From Arthrobacter sp. V1I7 (GTDB lineage: Bacteria; Actinomycetota; Actinomycetes; Actinomycetales; Micrococcaceae): 64,000 nucleotides of DNA. Numbering within the stretch: the stretch's first letter is position 1; the number at the start of each line of letters is the position of its first letter. A model generated the notes under the pieces. That model searched no databases. It was not told the origin of the DNA and was given only the letters and a program-made list of their open reading frames with translations. Made by a program: the position numbers and the translations under genes. Shown here one piece after another: positions 25,140-34,305 of the stretch. Location of the stretch: positions 1,798,001 to 1,862,000 of the forward strand of contig NZ_JAUSYS010000001.1 in the NCBI RefSeq assembly GCF_030817015.1, given 5' to 3'.

Positions 25140-25526
25140 TTAGAGCGACTCTTCCACCGGAACGTTGGCCTGGTAGTCCCGGCCGTCACAGTCGCTGAAG
25201 GCGGTCATGAGGTGTCCTTTGGGGAGGCCGAGCACCGTCTCTATGGGGAAGCTGCCGGTGATGGAGTTGCCGGAGTGCTCCACGCCCTTGAGGTCGAAAT
25301 TCTCTTCAGTTCCGTCGTGGTTGAAGTAGTAGAAGGAAATGGCCTCGCCGTTCATGAACTCAATCCCCAGCCTGCGTTGGTGGGAATAGTCCGGTTCGGC
25401 GGCTAGAAGGCCTACCACGAAGGCGCCCTGGCCTGGGATATTTCCGTCTATATCGAACTTCGCCACCAAGGCGGTGTCCTTGGCGGCGATGCTGACGTGC
25501 TTCAGGAGTGCGTTATGGGAGCTCAT
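25140..25526 (-). CDS. Conserved hypothetical protein
   Basis: A 128-aa soluble protein with alternating beta-strand character (VAKFDIDGNIPGQGAFVVGLLAA, RLGIEFMNGEAISFYYFNHD, GNSITGSFPIETVLGLPKGH). No signal peptide or membrane segment; a single late Cys. I do not recognise a named family. It is tail to tail with chorismate mutase (7-bp gap) and divergent from the LexA-controlled polymerase unit. Function unknown. Confidence 0.65.
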   Translation of the reverse strand: MSSHNALLKHVSIAAKDTALVAKFDIDGNIPGQGAFVVGLLAAEPDYSHQRRLGIEFMNGEAISFYYFNHDGTEENFDLKGVEHSGNSITGSFPIETVLGLPKGHLMTAFSDCDGRDYQANVPVEESL

Positions 25527-25606
25527 GGCTCAATCCTGCTACCTGTGCAGGCGTCCGTCCACCCCCGATCTAGGTTTTGTCCCGGCCCCGGCGTAGACTG
25601 GAACTG

Positions 25607-25624
25607 TTCGAAGATATATTCGAA
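25607..25624 (+). promoter_or_regulatory. LexA (SOS) box upstream of DUF6504-dnaE2
   Basis: TTCGAAGATATATTCGAA is an 18-bp near-perfect palindrome matching the actinobacterial SOS pattern TCGAAC-N4-GTTCGA in both outer half-sites. A TAGACT -10-like element ends seven bases before it (25594-25599). It is about 90 bp upstream of the DUF6504 start and should repress the operon until DNA damage. Confidence 0.8.
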
Positions 25625-25713
25625 TAGCTGCCGGATGGTTTTAGCTACCGGGGTTTTACCGGTGGTTTTACTGGTGGGTTCTTACAGGGGTTGGTCCGGG
25701 AGGCACTTTGGGC

Positions 25714-26040
25714 ATGTTCAGCGAGTCGGTTGACGTTGTCTGTACCCCTTCCGGAGTCCCGTTAAAGCTGGACTGGGCCGGCCGTCAGTACAGTGTCTGC
25801 GCCGAGCCGGTCCGCTGGTATGAGCGGCGCCAATGGTGGGCCGAAGAACAGCGGGCCCCGCTGGGGAGCGGCCCCGGGCTGGTGGACCATGAGATCTGGC
25901 GGGTCCAGGTACGCCGGTCCGGGTTCCCGGATCCGGAAACCCTCACCCTTGACCTGACCCGTCATGTCGGCAGCGGCCGCTGGCGGCTGTTGCGGATCCA
26001 CGACGCACTGCTTCCTTTCCGGAAGCCCGAATCAGCATGA
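25714..26040 (+). CDS. DUF6504 family protein
   Basis: A 108-aa protein rich in Trp and Arg: CTPSGVPLKLDWAGRQYSVC, PVRWYERRQWWAEEQ and RWRLLRIHDALLPFRKPE. This matches DUF6504, a small family typically encoded beside error-prone polymerase genes in actinobacteria. Function unknown; an accessory role in translesion synthesis is inference from context. The stop overlaps the dnaE2 start by four bases (ATGA), so it is translationally coupled. ATG 25714 is preferred; TTG 25708 is nearer to GGGAGG and also possible. Confidence 0.75.
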   Translation: MFSESVDVVCTPSGVPLKLDWAGRQYSVCAEPVRWYERRQWWAEEQRAPLGSGPGLVDHEIWRVQVRRSGFPDPETLTLDLTRHVGSGRWRLLRIHDALLPFRKPESA

Positions 26041-29000
26041 GCTTCACCCATCTCCACGTCTCCACCGCCTTCAGCGCCCACTACGGGGTTTCCTGGCCGG
26101 ATGAACTGGCCGCCGCCGCTGCGGCCGACGGCGCCACCGCGCTTGCCTGCACGGACCGCGACGGCCTGTACGGGACGGTCAAGCACCTGAAGGCCTGCAT
26201 GGCCGCGGGACTGGATCCGGTCGTCGGGGTGGACCTTGCGGTCTTTGACGACGACGGCGATCTCCGCACCCAGGTGGGCGGACGTGTCCTGGTCCTGGCC
26301 CACGGGCACAACAACGGCGCCGGCTACCGGGCACTGTGCCGGCTGATCTCCGACGCGCATGCGCGCACCACCGGCAAGGCCGGGGGAGCGGTGCCCGTCG
26401 CCGTAACCCGGGCGGAACTGGCCTCCCGGACCCTTCACCCGGAAACCCTGCAACCGGTCCTGACCGTCCTGATCGGGCCGGACTCCGACGTCGGACGGGA
26501 GATGGGCGGCCGGCGCTACCTGCGCCCCCGCACCCTGTTCAAACGCTGGCTGGACGCCATGCCGCCGGGGACGCTCGCCGCCGAGGTGGTCACGCAGCTC
26601 AGCCCGCCCGGCGAGCCGCTGAGCACCGCCCACGCGGTGCGGATGCTCAAACTCGCCGCGGAGCACGGCGTGCCCGCCGTGCTGAGCAATGCCGTGCGCT
26701 ACGCCGCCGAGGACGGGGCCGCCACGGCCGATGTGCTGGACTCGGCCCGGACCCTGAAGTCGCTGCCGGAGCTTTCCGCCGCCCCGCTGCTTCAGCCCAA
26801 CGGGCAGGGCTGGCTCAAATCGGCGGCGCAGATGCTGCAGCTGGGCAAAGAGATCATGCAGGCGGCGGGATACGGTACCGCGGACCTGAAACGGCTGATG
26901 GCCCAGACCGAGGCGCTCGCGGACCGTTGCCGGATGGACCCAGTCCGCGACATGGGGTGGAAGCAGCCGGTGGTTCCGGAGGCTTCCGTGATCGGAATCG
27001 CCGGGGATCCCCTCGTCGAGCTCAGCCAGCGGTGCGAGGCAGGTATCAACCGCCGCTTCCCCGGAATCGTTGGGAAAGCCGCCGAGCAACTGCGCAGCCG
27101 GCTCGAACACGAGCTGCGGATCATCGACAGCCTGGGCTTCGCATCCTATTTCCTCACCGTCGCCGAGGTCTCCCGGATGATCCTGGACCTGGGCGTCCGG
27201 GCCGCCGCCCGGGGATCCGGGGCTTCCAGCCTGGTCAACTACCTGATCGACGTCAGCCAGGTGAACCCCCTCCAGCACGACCTCATCTTCGAACGCTTCC
27301 TGTCCCGGGACCGTGCCACCTTGCCGGATATCGACATCGACGTCGAAAGCGCCGAACGGCACAACGTCTACCGGAAGATCTTTGAGCGCTTCGGCTCCGA
27401 ACGCGTCACGCTGATGAGCATGCAGAACGGCTACCGCGCTCGCGGTGCCGTGCGGGATGCCGGACTGGCGTTGGGCATGGAGGAAGGCGAAATCGGGGAT
27501 ATTGCCAAGCAGCTGTGGCGGTTCTCTGCCCGCAACTTCCGTGAGGCGCTCGAGGAGAAACCGGAGCTGAAGGAATTCGCCGGCCGGGTGGAACAACGGG
27601 ACTTCAACGGAAACCAGCAACTGGATCTGCTGGTGGACCTCACCGAGCGGCTGGACCGGCTCCCGCGCCACATCTCCATGCACCCGTGCGGCGTCATTCT
27701 CGGCGATGCCACCCTGCTGGACCGCACCCCGGTCCAGCCCAGCGGCCTGGGCCTGCCGATGAGCCAGTTCGACAAGCACGACATGGACCCCATGGGCATG
27801 CTCAAACTCGATGTGCTGGGGGTCCGGATGCAGAGCGCCATGGCGTTCGCCGTCCGCGAGGTCATCCGGCTGCATCCGTCCAAGGCCGAGGTGGTGGCGG
27901 CCGGGGCGCATCCGGCCGGTCCGGACGGTACGGGACCCGATTACATTTCCGCGGACGGCCATATTGACCTGAACACCGTACCGCTCGATGACGAACCGAC
28001 GTACGAGCTGATCCGCAGCACCCACACCCTGGGTTGTTTCCAGATCGAATCCCCGGGACAGCGCGAGCTCATCGGCAAACTGGCGCCCCGGGAATTCAAC
28101 GACCTCATCATCGACATCTCGCTGTTCCGCCCGGGGCCGATGAAGTCGGACATGGTGCGGCCCTTCCTGGAGCACCGGCACGGCTTCGCGCCGGAGGTCT
28201 ATCCGCACCCGGATCTCAAACCGGTCCTCAAGGAGACGCACGGCGTCACCGTGTTCCACGAGCAGATCCTGAAGACCTTCGACGTGATGACCGGCTGCGG
28301 GCTGGCGCGGGCCGATGAATTCCGCCGGGCCTTGGGCAACGAGGTCCTGGAAGGCAGGGTCGAGGAGTTTTTCCGGAAGGAGGCCCGGGCCCGGAAGTAC
28401 AGCCCCGAGGTGGTTGACAAGGTCTGGGGGACGCTGAAGGCCTTCGGGAGCTTCGGTTTCTGCAAGGCCCACGGGGCTGCCTTTGCCGTGCCCACCTACC
28501 AGTCGGCCTGGCTCAAGACCCACCACCCGGAGGCGTTCCTCGCCGGGCTGTGGGAGCACGATCCCGGGATGTATCCCAAGCGACTCCTGGTCGCGGAGGC
28601 CCGGCGGCTGGGGATCCCGATCCTGCCCCTGGACATCAACCTGAGCCGGGCCGAGTACCGGGTGGAGCGCGTGGCAGCCGGCCCCGACCGCGGCAAACTG
28701 GGCATCAGGCTGAGCCTGAACGGCATTTACGGCCTTTCCGGCACCGAGCTGAAGCGGATCGTGGCGGGACAGCCCTATGACTCCCTCGCGGACCTGCGCG
28801 CCCGGTCCCGGCTGAGTAAGCCGAGCATCCAGCGGCTGGCCCAGCTGGGGGCCTTCGATTCCCTGCACCGGGCGTCGGGGAATTCCGGCAACCGCGCTGA
28901 CCTGGTCCAGCACCTGCAGAGCCTGCAGGGCCGCCCCCAGCGGAAAGGGACCGAGGTGATCGACGGCCAGCTGTCCCTGCCGCTGGGCGACGTCGAACTC

Positions 29001-29537
29001 AGCAACCTGAAGGCCGCCCTCCCGGCCCCGACCCTGGTGGACACCGTCCGGGCGGAACTGGATCTGATGGCCGTGGACGTCAGCGACCACCTGATGTCCA
29101 GCCACCGGCCGTTACTAAACCGGCTGGGTGTCACCACGGCCGACAAGCTGCTGGGGCTGCGCAACGGCACCGAGGTGCTGGTGGCCGGCGTCCGGATCGC
29201 CACCCAGACCCCGCCGATGCGCGGCGGCCGCCGGGTGGTGTTCATCAGCATCGACGACGGCACGGGCTGCGTGGATTCGGTCTTCTTCCATGAGGCCCAG
29301 GAGCAGGCAGGAGCCTTGCTGTTCGGCACCCGGCTGCTGCTGATCCGGGGGACCACCCGGCGGACCGGCCCGCGGGGGATCAGCATCAGCGCCAGCATGG
29401 CCTGGGACCTCAGCAACACCGGGACCCTGCCGTTCCCGGAGCCGGCCCCCGGCCTGCCCGCCTGCCGGGAACCGGAGCCCCCGGGCGCGCTGGACGGGAT
29501 CACCCGGAATCTGGCCATCACCGGGCTGGGCAGCTGA
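26037..29537 (+). CDS. dnaE2: Error-prone DNA polymerase III alpha subunit
   Basis: A 1166-aa C-family polymerase. An N-terminal PHP domain begins FTHLHVSTAFSAHYG and includes ALACTDRDGLYGTVK. The polymerase core shows LPDIDIDVES (catalytic Asp), FGSFGFCKAHGAAFA and SYFLTV-type finger segments; helix-hairpin-helix and OB domains follow (VLVAGVRIATQTPPMRGGRR). Its length, below the roughly 1180 aa of DnaE1, and the SOS box assign it to DnaE2, the damage-induced mutagenic polymerase, which in other actinobacteria works with ImuA'/ImuB. Neither partner is in this window. Large open frames on the opposite strand are shadows. Confidence 0.95.
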   Translation: MSFTHLHVSTAFSAHYGVSWPDELAAAAAADGATALACTDRDGLYGTVKHLKACMAAGLDPVVGVDLAVFDDDGDLRTQVGGRVLVLAHGHNNGAGYRALCRLISDAHARTTGKAGGAVPVAVTRAELASRTLHPETLQPVLTVLIGPDSDVGREMGGRRYLRPRTLFKRWLDAMPPGTLAAEVVTQLSPPGEPLSTAHAVRMLKLAAEHGVPAVLSNAVRYAAEDGAATADVLDSARTLKSLPELSAAPLLQPNGQGWLKSAAQMLQLGKEIMQAAGYGTADLKRLMAQTEALADRCRMDPVRDMGWKQPVVPEASVIGIAGDPLVELSQRCEAGINRRFPGIVGKAAEQLRSRLEHELRIIDSLGFASYFLTVAEVSRMILDLGVRAAARGSGASSLVNYLIDVSQVNPLQHDLIFERFLSRDRATLPDIDIDVESAERHNVYRKIFERFGSERVTLMSMQNGYRARGAVRDAGLALGMEEGEIGDIAKQLWRFSARNFREALEEKPELKEFAGRVEQRDFNGNQQLDLLVDLTERLDRLPRHISMHPCGVILGDATLLDRTPVQPSGLGLPMSQFDKHDMDPMGMLKLDVLGVRMQSAMAFAVREVIRLHPSKAEVVAAGAHPAGPDGTGPDYISADGHIDLNTVPLDDEPTYELIRSTHTLGCFQIESPGQRELIGKLAPREFNDLIIDISLFRPGPMKSDMVRPFLEHRHGFAPEVYPHPDLKPVLKETHGVTVFHEQILKTFDVMTGCGLARADEFRRALGNEVLEGRVEEFFRKEARARKYSPEVVDKVWGTLKAFGSFGFCKAHGAAFAVPTYQSAWLKTHHPEAFLAGLWEHDPGMYPKRLLVAEARRLGIPILPLDINLSRAEYRVERVAAGPDRGKLGIRLSLNGIYGLSGTELKRIVAGQPYDSLADLRARSRLSKPSIQRLAQLGAFDSLHRASGNSGNRADLVQHLQSLQGRPQRKGTEVIDGQLSLPLGDVELSNLKAALPAPTLVDTVRAELDLMAVDVSDHLMSSHRPLLNRLGVTTADKLLGLRNGTEVLVAGVRIATQTPPMRGGRRVVFISIDDGTGCVDSVFFHEAQEQAGALLFGTRLLLIRGTTRRTGPRGISISASMAWDLSNTGTLPFPEPAPGLPACREPEPPGALDGITRNLAITGLGS

Positions 29538-29699
29538 AGACCCGGTCTCCGCCGCTCTCCAGGCGGCAACCGGGCGGCAACCGCCACGCCGCCGGCGGCG
29601 TTGGTTGGCCTCCGGAGAAACCGATAGCATGGACGAGGCTGGCTGTGGTCCCCGTACGCCACAAGCTACGAAGCCTTAACTTTGAAATAGGAGACACCC

Positions 29700-31709
29700 G
29701 TGTCAGATGCCCAGCAGATCACCCTTCTCGTCGATGGCGAAGAGACCAAGGTGACTATCGGGACCACCGGCGCGGAACTCTTCTTTGAGCGCCGCGACGT
29801 CGTTGTGGCCCGCATCAATGGCGAGCTGAAGGACCTTGACCAGCCGCTGCCCGAGGACGCCACGGTCGAGGCCGTCACCATCGATTCCCCGGACGGCCTC
29901 AACGTCCTGCGCCACTCCACCGCCCACGTCATGGCCCAGGCCGTGCAGCAGCTGCGCCCTGACGCCAAGCTCGGCATCGGCCCGTACATCACCGACGGCT
30001 TCTACTTCGACTTCGACGTCGAGGAGCCGTTCACCCCGGAAGACCTGAAGACCCTGGAAAAGATGATGCTCAAGATCATCAACCAGAACCAGAAATTCGT
30101 CCGCCGCGTCGTCAGCGAGGACGAGGCCCGCGAAGCCATGAAGAACGAGCCCTACAAGCTCGAACTGCTGGGCAGGAAGAACGACGCCGCCGACGCCGGT
30201 GAAGGTGTCAACGTCGAGGTCGGCGCCGGAGACATCACCATCTACGACAACGTGGACCGCAAGAGCGGGGACAGCATCTGGTGCGACCTGTGCCGTGGCC
30301 CCCACCTGCCCAACACCAAGCTCATCTCCAACGCGTTCGCCCTGACCAGGTCCTCGGCCGCCTACTGGCTGGGCAACCAGAACAACCAGCAGCTGCAGCG
30401 CATCTACGGCACCGCCTGGCCCACCAAGGACGCCCTCAAGGCCTACCAGGAGCGCATCGCCGAGGCCGAACGCCGCGACCACCGCAAACTGGGCGCTGAG
30501 CTGGACCTGTTCTCCTTCCCGGACGAGCTGGGTTCGGGCCTGCCGGTGTTCCACCCCAAAGGCGGCATCATCCGTAAGGCGATGGAGGACTACTCCCGCC
30601 AGCGCCACGTGGATGCCGGCTACGACTTCGTCTACACCCCGCACATCACGAAGGGACACCTCTACGAGGTCTCCGGCCACCTGGACTGGTACAAGGAGGG
30701 CATGTTCCCGGCGATGCACATCGACGCGGAACTGAACGAGGACGGCACCGTGCGCAAGCCCGGCCAGGACTACTACCTGAAGCCGATGAACTGCCCCATG
30801 CACAACCTGATCTTCCGGTCCCGCGGACGGTCCTACCGCGAACTGCCGCTGCGGCTGTTCGAATTCGGCTCCGTCTACCGCTACGAGAAATCCGGCGTCG
30901 TGCACGGCCTCACCCGGGTACGCGGCATGACCCAGGATGACGCCCACATCTACTGCACCCGTGACCAGATGAAGGACGAGCTCACCAGCACGCTGAACTT
31001 CGTGCTGGGCCTGCTCAAGGACTACGGCCTGGACGACTTCTACCTGGAACTCTCCACCAGGAACGAAGACAAGTTCGTGGGCGACGACGCCGCCTGGGAC
31101 GAAGCCACCCGCACCCTCGCCGAAGTGGCCGAAGCCTCCGGCCTGGAGCTCATCCCGGATCCGGGCGGAGCCGCGTTCTACGGCCCCAAGATCTCCGTCC
31201 AGGCAAAGGACGCCCTCGGCCGCACCTGGCAGATGTCCACGATCCAGCTGGACTTCAACCTGCCGGAGCGCTTTGAACTCGAGTTCCAGGCCGCGGACGG
31301 CACCCGCCAGCGCCCGGTGATGATCCACCGCGCCCTGTTCGGTTCCGTGGAACGGTTCATGGGCGTCCTTACCGAGCACTACGCCGGCGCCTTCCCGGCC
31401 TGGCTGGCACCCGTGCAGGTCGTCGGCATCCCCGTGGCCGAGACCTTCAACGACTACATGTTCGACGTCGTGGACCAGCTCAAGGCGGCGGGCATCCGCG
31501 CCGAGGTGGACATCTCCTCGGACCGTTTCCCGAAGAAGATCCGCACGGCCAGCAAGGACAAGATCCCGTTCGTGCTGATCGCCGGGGGAGACGACGCCGA
31601 CGCCGGCGCCGTGTCCTTCCGCTTCCGCGACGGCAGCCAGGACAACGGCGTGCCGGTGGCCGAAGCAGTCCAGCGGATCATCGACGCCGTCCGCAACCGG
31701 ACCAGCTAG
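29700..31709 (+). CDS. thrS: Threonyl-tRNA synthetase
   Basis: A 669-aa class II synthetase that charges tRNA-Thr. Domains in order: TGS (residues 1-65), the editing domain with [10 protein letters not shown] and [12 protein letters not shown], the catalytic core with [10 protein letters not shown] (zinc Cys), [20 protein letters not shown] (motif 2) and the anticodon-binding domain from about 560. Start is GTG 29700 with TAGGAG at good spacing. The gene heads a thrS-HIT-pgsA set conserved in actinobacteria including mycobacteria. No T-box was recognised in the 160-bp leader. Confidence 0.97.
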   Translation: MSDAQQITLLVDGEETKVTIGTTGAELFFERRDVVVARINGELKDLDQPLPEDATVEAVTIDSPDGLNVLRHSTAHVMAQAVQQLRPDAKLGIGPYITDGFYFDFDVEEPFTPEDLKTLEKMMLKIINQNQKFVRRVVSEDEAREAMKNEPYKLELLGRKNDAADAGEGVNVEVGAGDITIYDNVDRKSGDSIWCDLCRGPHLPNTKLISNAFALTRSSAAYWLGNQNNQQLQRIYGTAWPTKDALKAYQERIAEAERRDHRKLGAELDLFSFPDELGSGLPVFHPKGGIIRKAMEDYSRQRHVDAGYDFVYTPHITKGHLYEVSGHLDWYKEGMFPAMHIDAELNEDGTVRKPGQDYYLKPMNCPMHNLIFRSRGRSYRELPLRLFEFGSVYRYEKSGVVHGLTRVRGMTQDDAHIYCTRDQMKDELTSTLNFVLGLLKDYGLDDFYLELSTRNEDKFVGDDAAWDEATRTLAEVAEASGLELIPDPGGAAFYGPKISVQAKDALGRTWQMSTIQLDFNLPERFELEFQAADGTRQRPVMIHRALFGSVERFMGVLTEHYAGAFPAWLAPVQVVGIPVAETFNDYMFDVVDQLKAAGIRAEVDISSDRFPKKIRTASKDKIPFVLIAGGDDADAGAVSFRFRDGSQDNGVPVAEAVQRIIDAVRNRTS

Positions 31710-31718
31710 GGGCACGGC

Positions 31719-32363
31719 GTGCAGGAGACCACAGGAGCCGGCCCGGGGCATCCGGGCGACGACGTCGTGACAGACGACTTTGGCCTGGTTGGGGTGCCGG
31801 ACGCCTTCCAGCGCCTGTGGACCCCGCACCGCATGGCGTACATCAAGGGCGGCCAGCATCAGTTCAAGAACCAGGACGACTGCCCGTTCTGCGTCGCACC
31901 GGACCGGGACGACGAGGATTCACTCATCGTGTACCGGGGCCGGACCAGCTACGTCGTGCTGAACCTGTTCCCTTACAACCCGGGGCATCTGCTGGTCTGC
32001 CCGTACCGGCACGTCCCGGACTACACGGATCTGACGGTGCAGGAAACGGCGGAGTTCGCGGAGCTGACCCAGACAGCCATGCGGGTGTTGCGCAAGGTGG
32101 CCAATCCCACCGGGTTCAACCTGGGCATGAACCAGGGTGTCACCGGCGGGGCCGGCGTCGCCGCCCACCTGCACCAGCACGTGGTGCCGCGGTGGGGCGG
32201 TGACGGGAACTTCTTCCCGATCATTGCCCAGACCAAGGCGATCACCCAGACCCTCGGGGAGGTCCGCGAGCAGGTCGCGGACGCCTGGCCGCAGGAGACG
32301 GGCAGCCCGCAGAAAACCGGCGGTGCACGGGAAACCCCTGCCGGGGAGCCAGATGCTGAATAG
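31719..32363 (+). CDS. HIT-family hydrolase/phosphorylase
   Basis: A 214-aa protein with a histidine-triad domain: CPFCVAPDRDDEDSLIVYRG, VVLNLFPYNPGHLLVCPYRHVPDY and the triad HLHQHVVPRW (His-x-His-x-His). The mycobacterial counterpart in the same genomic position (Rv2613c) is a diadenosine tetraphosphate phosphorylase, so similar activity is likely here. Extra C-terminal residues are low-complexity. Starts at GTG 31719 ten bases after thrS; its 3' end overlaps the pgsA start by 11 bases. Confidence 0.9.
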   Translation: MQETTGAGPGHPGDDVVTDDFGLVGVPDAFQRLWTPHRMAYIKGGQHQFKNQDDCPFCVAPDRDDEDSLIVYRGRTSYVVLNLFPYNPGHLLVCPYRHVPDYTDLTVQETAEFAELTQTAMRVLRKVANPTGFNLGMNQGVTGGAGVAAHLHQHVVPRWGGDGNFFPIIAQTKAITQTLGEVREQVADAWPQETGSPQKTGGARETPAGEPDAE

Positions 32364-32991
32364 GCACGCACGTGGATTCTTCACCGCATTGTTTTCCCCG
32401 CTCGCCCGCTGGCTGCTCAGGATCGGTGTCTCGCCGGACGCCGTCACCGTCGTCGGAACCCTCGGCGTCGTCGTCGGTTCGCTCGTGTTCTACCCGCTGG
32501 GACAGCTCTGGTGGGGCACGCTGTTCATCACGGCCTTTGTCTTCTCCGACGTCATTGACGGCATCATGGCCCGGATGCAGCAGCGCGAGGGCCGCTGGGG
32601 CAACTTCCTGGACTCCACCCTGGACCGTGTGGCCGACGGTGCCCTGTTCGCCGGCGTCGCGGTCTGGTTCTTCACCGGCGGTGCGGACACGCTCATCGCG
32701 TTTGCCGCCCTCATCTGCCTGGTCCTCGGGATGGTGGTCTCCTACGCCCGGGCCAAGGCCGAGGCGCTCGGCTTCCACGCCAACGTCGGCATTGCCGAGC
32801 GCGCCGAGAGGCTCGTTTCCGTCCTCGTCGTCACCGGTTTCACCGGGCTGGGCCTGCCAACCGTGGTGCTTTTCATAACGCTGTGCCTGCTGGCCCTGGC
32901 CAGCCTCGTGACGGTGGTGCAGCGGATCATCGCGGTGCACCAGCAGTCGCTCGCGGAGCCTGAGGGCACAGCCTCGGAACAGGCCGCCTGA
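32353..32991 (+). CDS. pgsA: Phosphatidylinositol phosphate synthase-type CDP-alcohol phosphotransferase
   Basis: A 212-aa membrane enzyme with about six helices. The CDP-alcohol phosphotransferase signature is complete: DVIDGIMAR, eight residues, then G, D and D in [13 protein letters not shown]. By position (thrS-HIT-here) it corresponds to mycobacterial PgsA1, which makes phosphatidylinositol phosphate from CDP-diacylglycerol and inositol phosphate, the first step to phosphatidylinositol and its mannosides. Start ATG 32353 with GGGGAG five bases upstream. The acyltransferase and mannosyltransferase that follow in mycobacteria are absent here. Confidence 0.92.
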   Translation: MLNRHARGFFTALFSPLARWLLRIGVSPDAVTVVGTLGVVVGSLVFYPLGQLWWGTLFITAFVFSDVIDGIMARMQQREGRWGNFLDSTLDRVADGALFAGVAVWFFTGGADTLIAFAALICLVLGMVVSYARAKAEALGFHANVGIAERAERLVSVLVVTGFTGLGLPTVVLFITLCLLALASLVTVVQRIIAVHQQSLAEPEGTASEQAA

Positions 32992-33163
32992 AGGTCCCGG
33001 TATCCCTGCTCCTGCGCCGGTAACGGGAATTCAGCCGTGTCGCGGCAGGGGACTAGTATTAGCACTACCGGCCAATGGATCCGGTAATCCGGTGTGTGCG
33101 GGAACGGCAGCTGTATGCCGTCCGCGCCCCGGCGAGGTCATCTATCTACCCATAGGGGTTTTT

Positions 33164-34090
33164 GTGTCTACACCAGATGTAAGCAGCGAAGCCGGCGCAT
33201 CCGCCCAGAACGTGACGGGCAGCAACCGCGTCAAGCGCGGCATGGCGGAGATGCTCAAGGGCGGCGTCATCATGGACGTCGTCAACGTCGAGCAGGCCCG
33301 CATCGCTGAGGATGCCGGAGCGGTCGCAGTCATGGCGCTGGAACGCGTGCCCGCCGACATCCGCGCCCAGGGCGGCGTGTCCCGCATGTCCGATCCCGAC
33401 ATGATCGAGGCGATCATCGGGGCCGTGTCCATCCCGGTCATGGCTAAGGTCCGGATCGGCCACTTCGTCGAAGCCCAGGTCATCCAGACCCTCGGCGTGG
33501 ACTACATCGACGAATCCGAGGTCCTGACCCCGGCCGACTACGCCCACCACATCGACAAGTGGAACTTCACGGTTCCCTTCGTCTGCGGCGCCACCAACCT
33601 CGGTGAGGCCCTGCGCCGCATCAACGAGGGCGCGGCCATGATCCGCTCCAAGGGTGAAGCGGGCACCGGCGATGTCTCCAACGCGACCACCCACATGCGC
33701 CAGATCCGTGCCGAGATCAACAAGCTCTCCGGCATGGCCGAGGACGAGCTCTACGTCGCCGCCAAGGAACTGCAGGCACCGTACGAACTGGTCAAGGAAG
33801 TTGCCGCCACCGGCAAGCTCCCTGTTGTCCTGTTCACCGCCGGCGGCATCGCCACCCCGGCCGACGCCGCCATGATGATGCAGCTCGGCGCCGACGGCGT
33901 GTTCGTCGGCTCCGGCATCTTCAAGTCCGGCAACCCGGCCCAGCGCGCCGCCGCCGTCGTGAAGGCCACCACCTTCTTCGATGACCCGGAAGAGGTCGCG
34001 AAGGCCTCCCGCGGCCTGGGCGAGGCCATGGTCGGCATCAACGTCGACGAGATCCCGGCCCCGCACCGCCTCGCCGAGCGCGGCTGGTAA
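33164..34090 (+). CDS. pdxS: Pyridoxal 5'-phosphate synthase lyase subunit
   Basis: A 308-aa TIM-barrel enzyme that builds pyridoxal phosphate from ribose 5-phosphate, glyceraldehyde 3-phosphate and ammonia supplied by PdxT. Highly conserved segments include [59 protein letters not shown] and GEAGTGDV. Start is GTG 33164 with ATAGGGG five bases upstream; upstream in-frame codons lack homology. Its partner pdxT lies about 7.5 kb downstream, separated by an apparently inserted block. Confidence 0.97.
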   Translation: MSTPDVSSEAGASAQNVTGSNRVKRGMAEMLKGGVIMDVVNVEQARIAEDAGAVAVMALERVPADIRAQGGVSRMSDPDMIEAIIGAVSIPVMAKVRIGHFVEAQVIQTLGVDYIDESEVLTPADYAHHIDKWNFTVPFVCGATNLGEALRRINEGAAMIRSKGEAGTGDVSNATTHMRQIRAEINKLSGMAEDELYVAAKELQAPYELVKEVAATGKLPVVLFTAGGIATPADAAMMMQLGADGVFVGSGIFKSGNPAQRAAAVVKATTFFDDPEEVAKASRGLGEAMVGINVDEIPAPHRLAERGW

Positions 34091-34239
34091 TTCGCGTTTC
34101 TTGGGGGCGACAGACGGCGTGATCCTCTGCGCGCTATTCCCCGCGCCCTGCTAGGCCGCTTCGCGGCGAGCTTGGGCGGGGGCCCCTTTTACGCGCGCTG
34201 CCGGATCAGCCCCGCCCTTTGCCTCTGCACTCCTGATGT

Positions 34240-34284
34240 ACGACGCCGGTCCCTCACCTTCCTTGGGTGGGGGACCGGCGTCGT
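34240..34284. terminator. Terminator between pdxS and the M3 peptidase gene
   Basis: ACGACGCCGGTCCC and GGGACCGGCGTCGT form a 14-bp perfect stem with a 17-base loop, followed by TGTTTCGTCGTTGTTT. It serves the convergent pdxS and M3 genes. The rest of 34091-34305 holds no gene. Confidence 0.8.
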
Positions 34285-34305
34285 TGTTTCGTCGTTGTTT
34301 AGGGC

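Noticed and set aside
25962..29105. A 1047-codon open frame on the minus strand
   Set aside because: It is fully antisense to dnaE2, has no family resemblance and shows the Gly/Arg/Gln-rich composition typical of GC-rich shadow frames.
29703..31859. A 718-codon open frame on the minus strand
   Set aside because: Antisense shadow of thrS with valine/glycine-rich, homology-free sequence.
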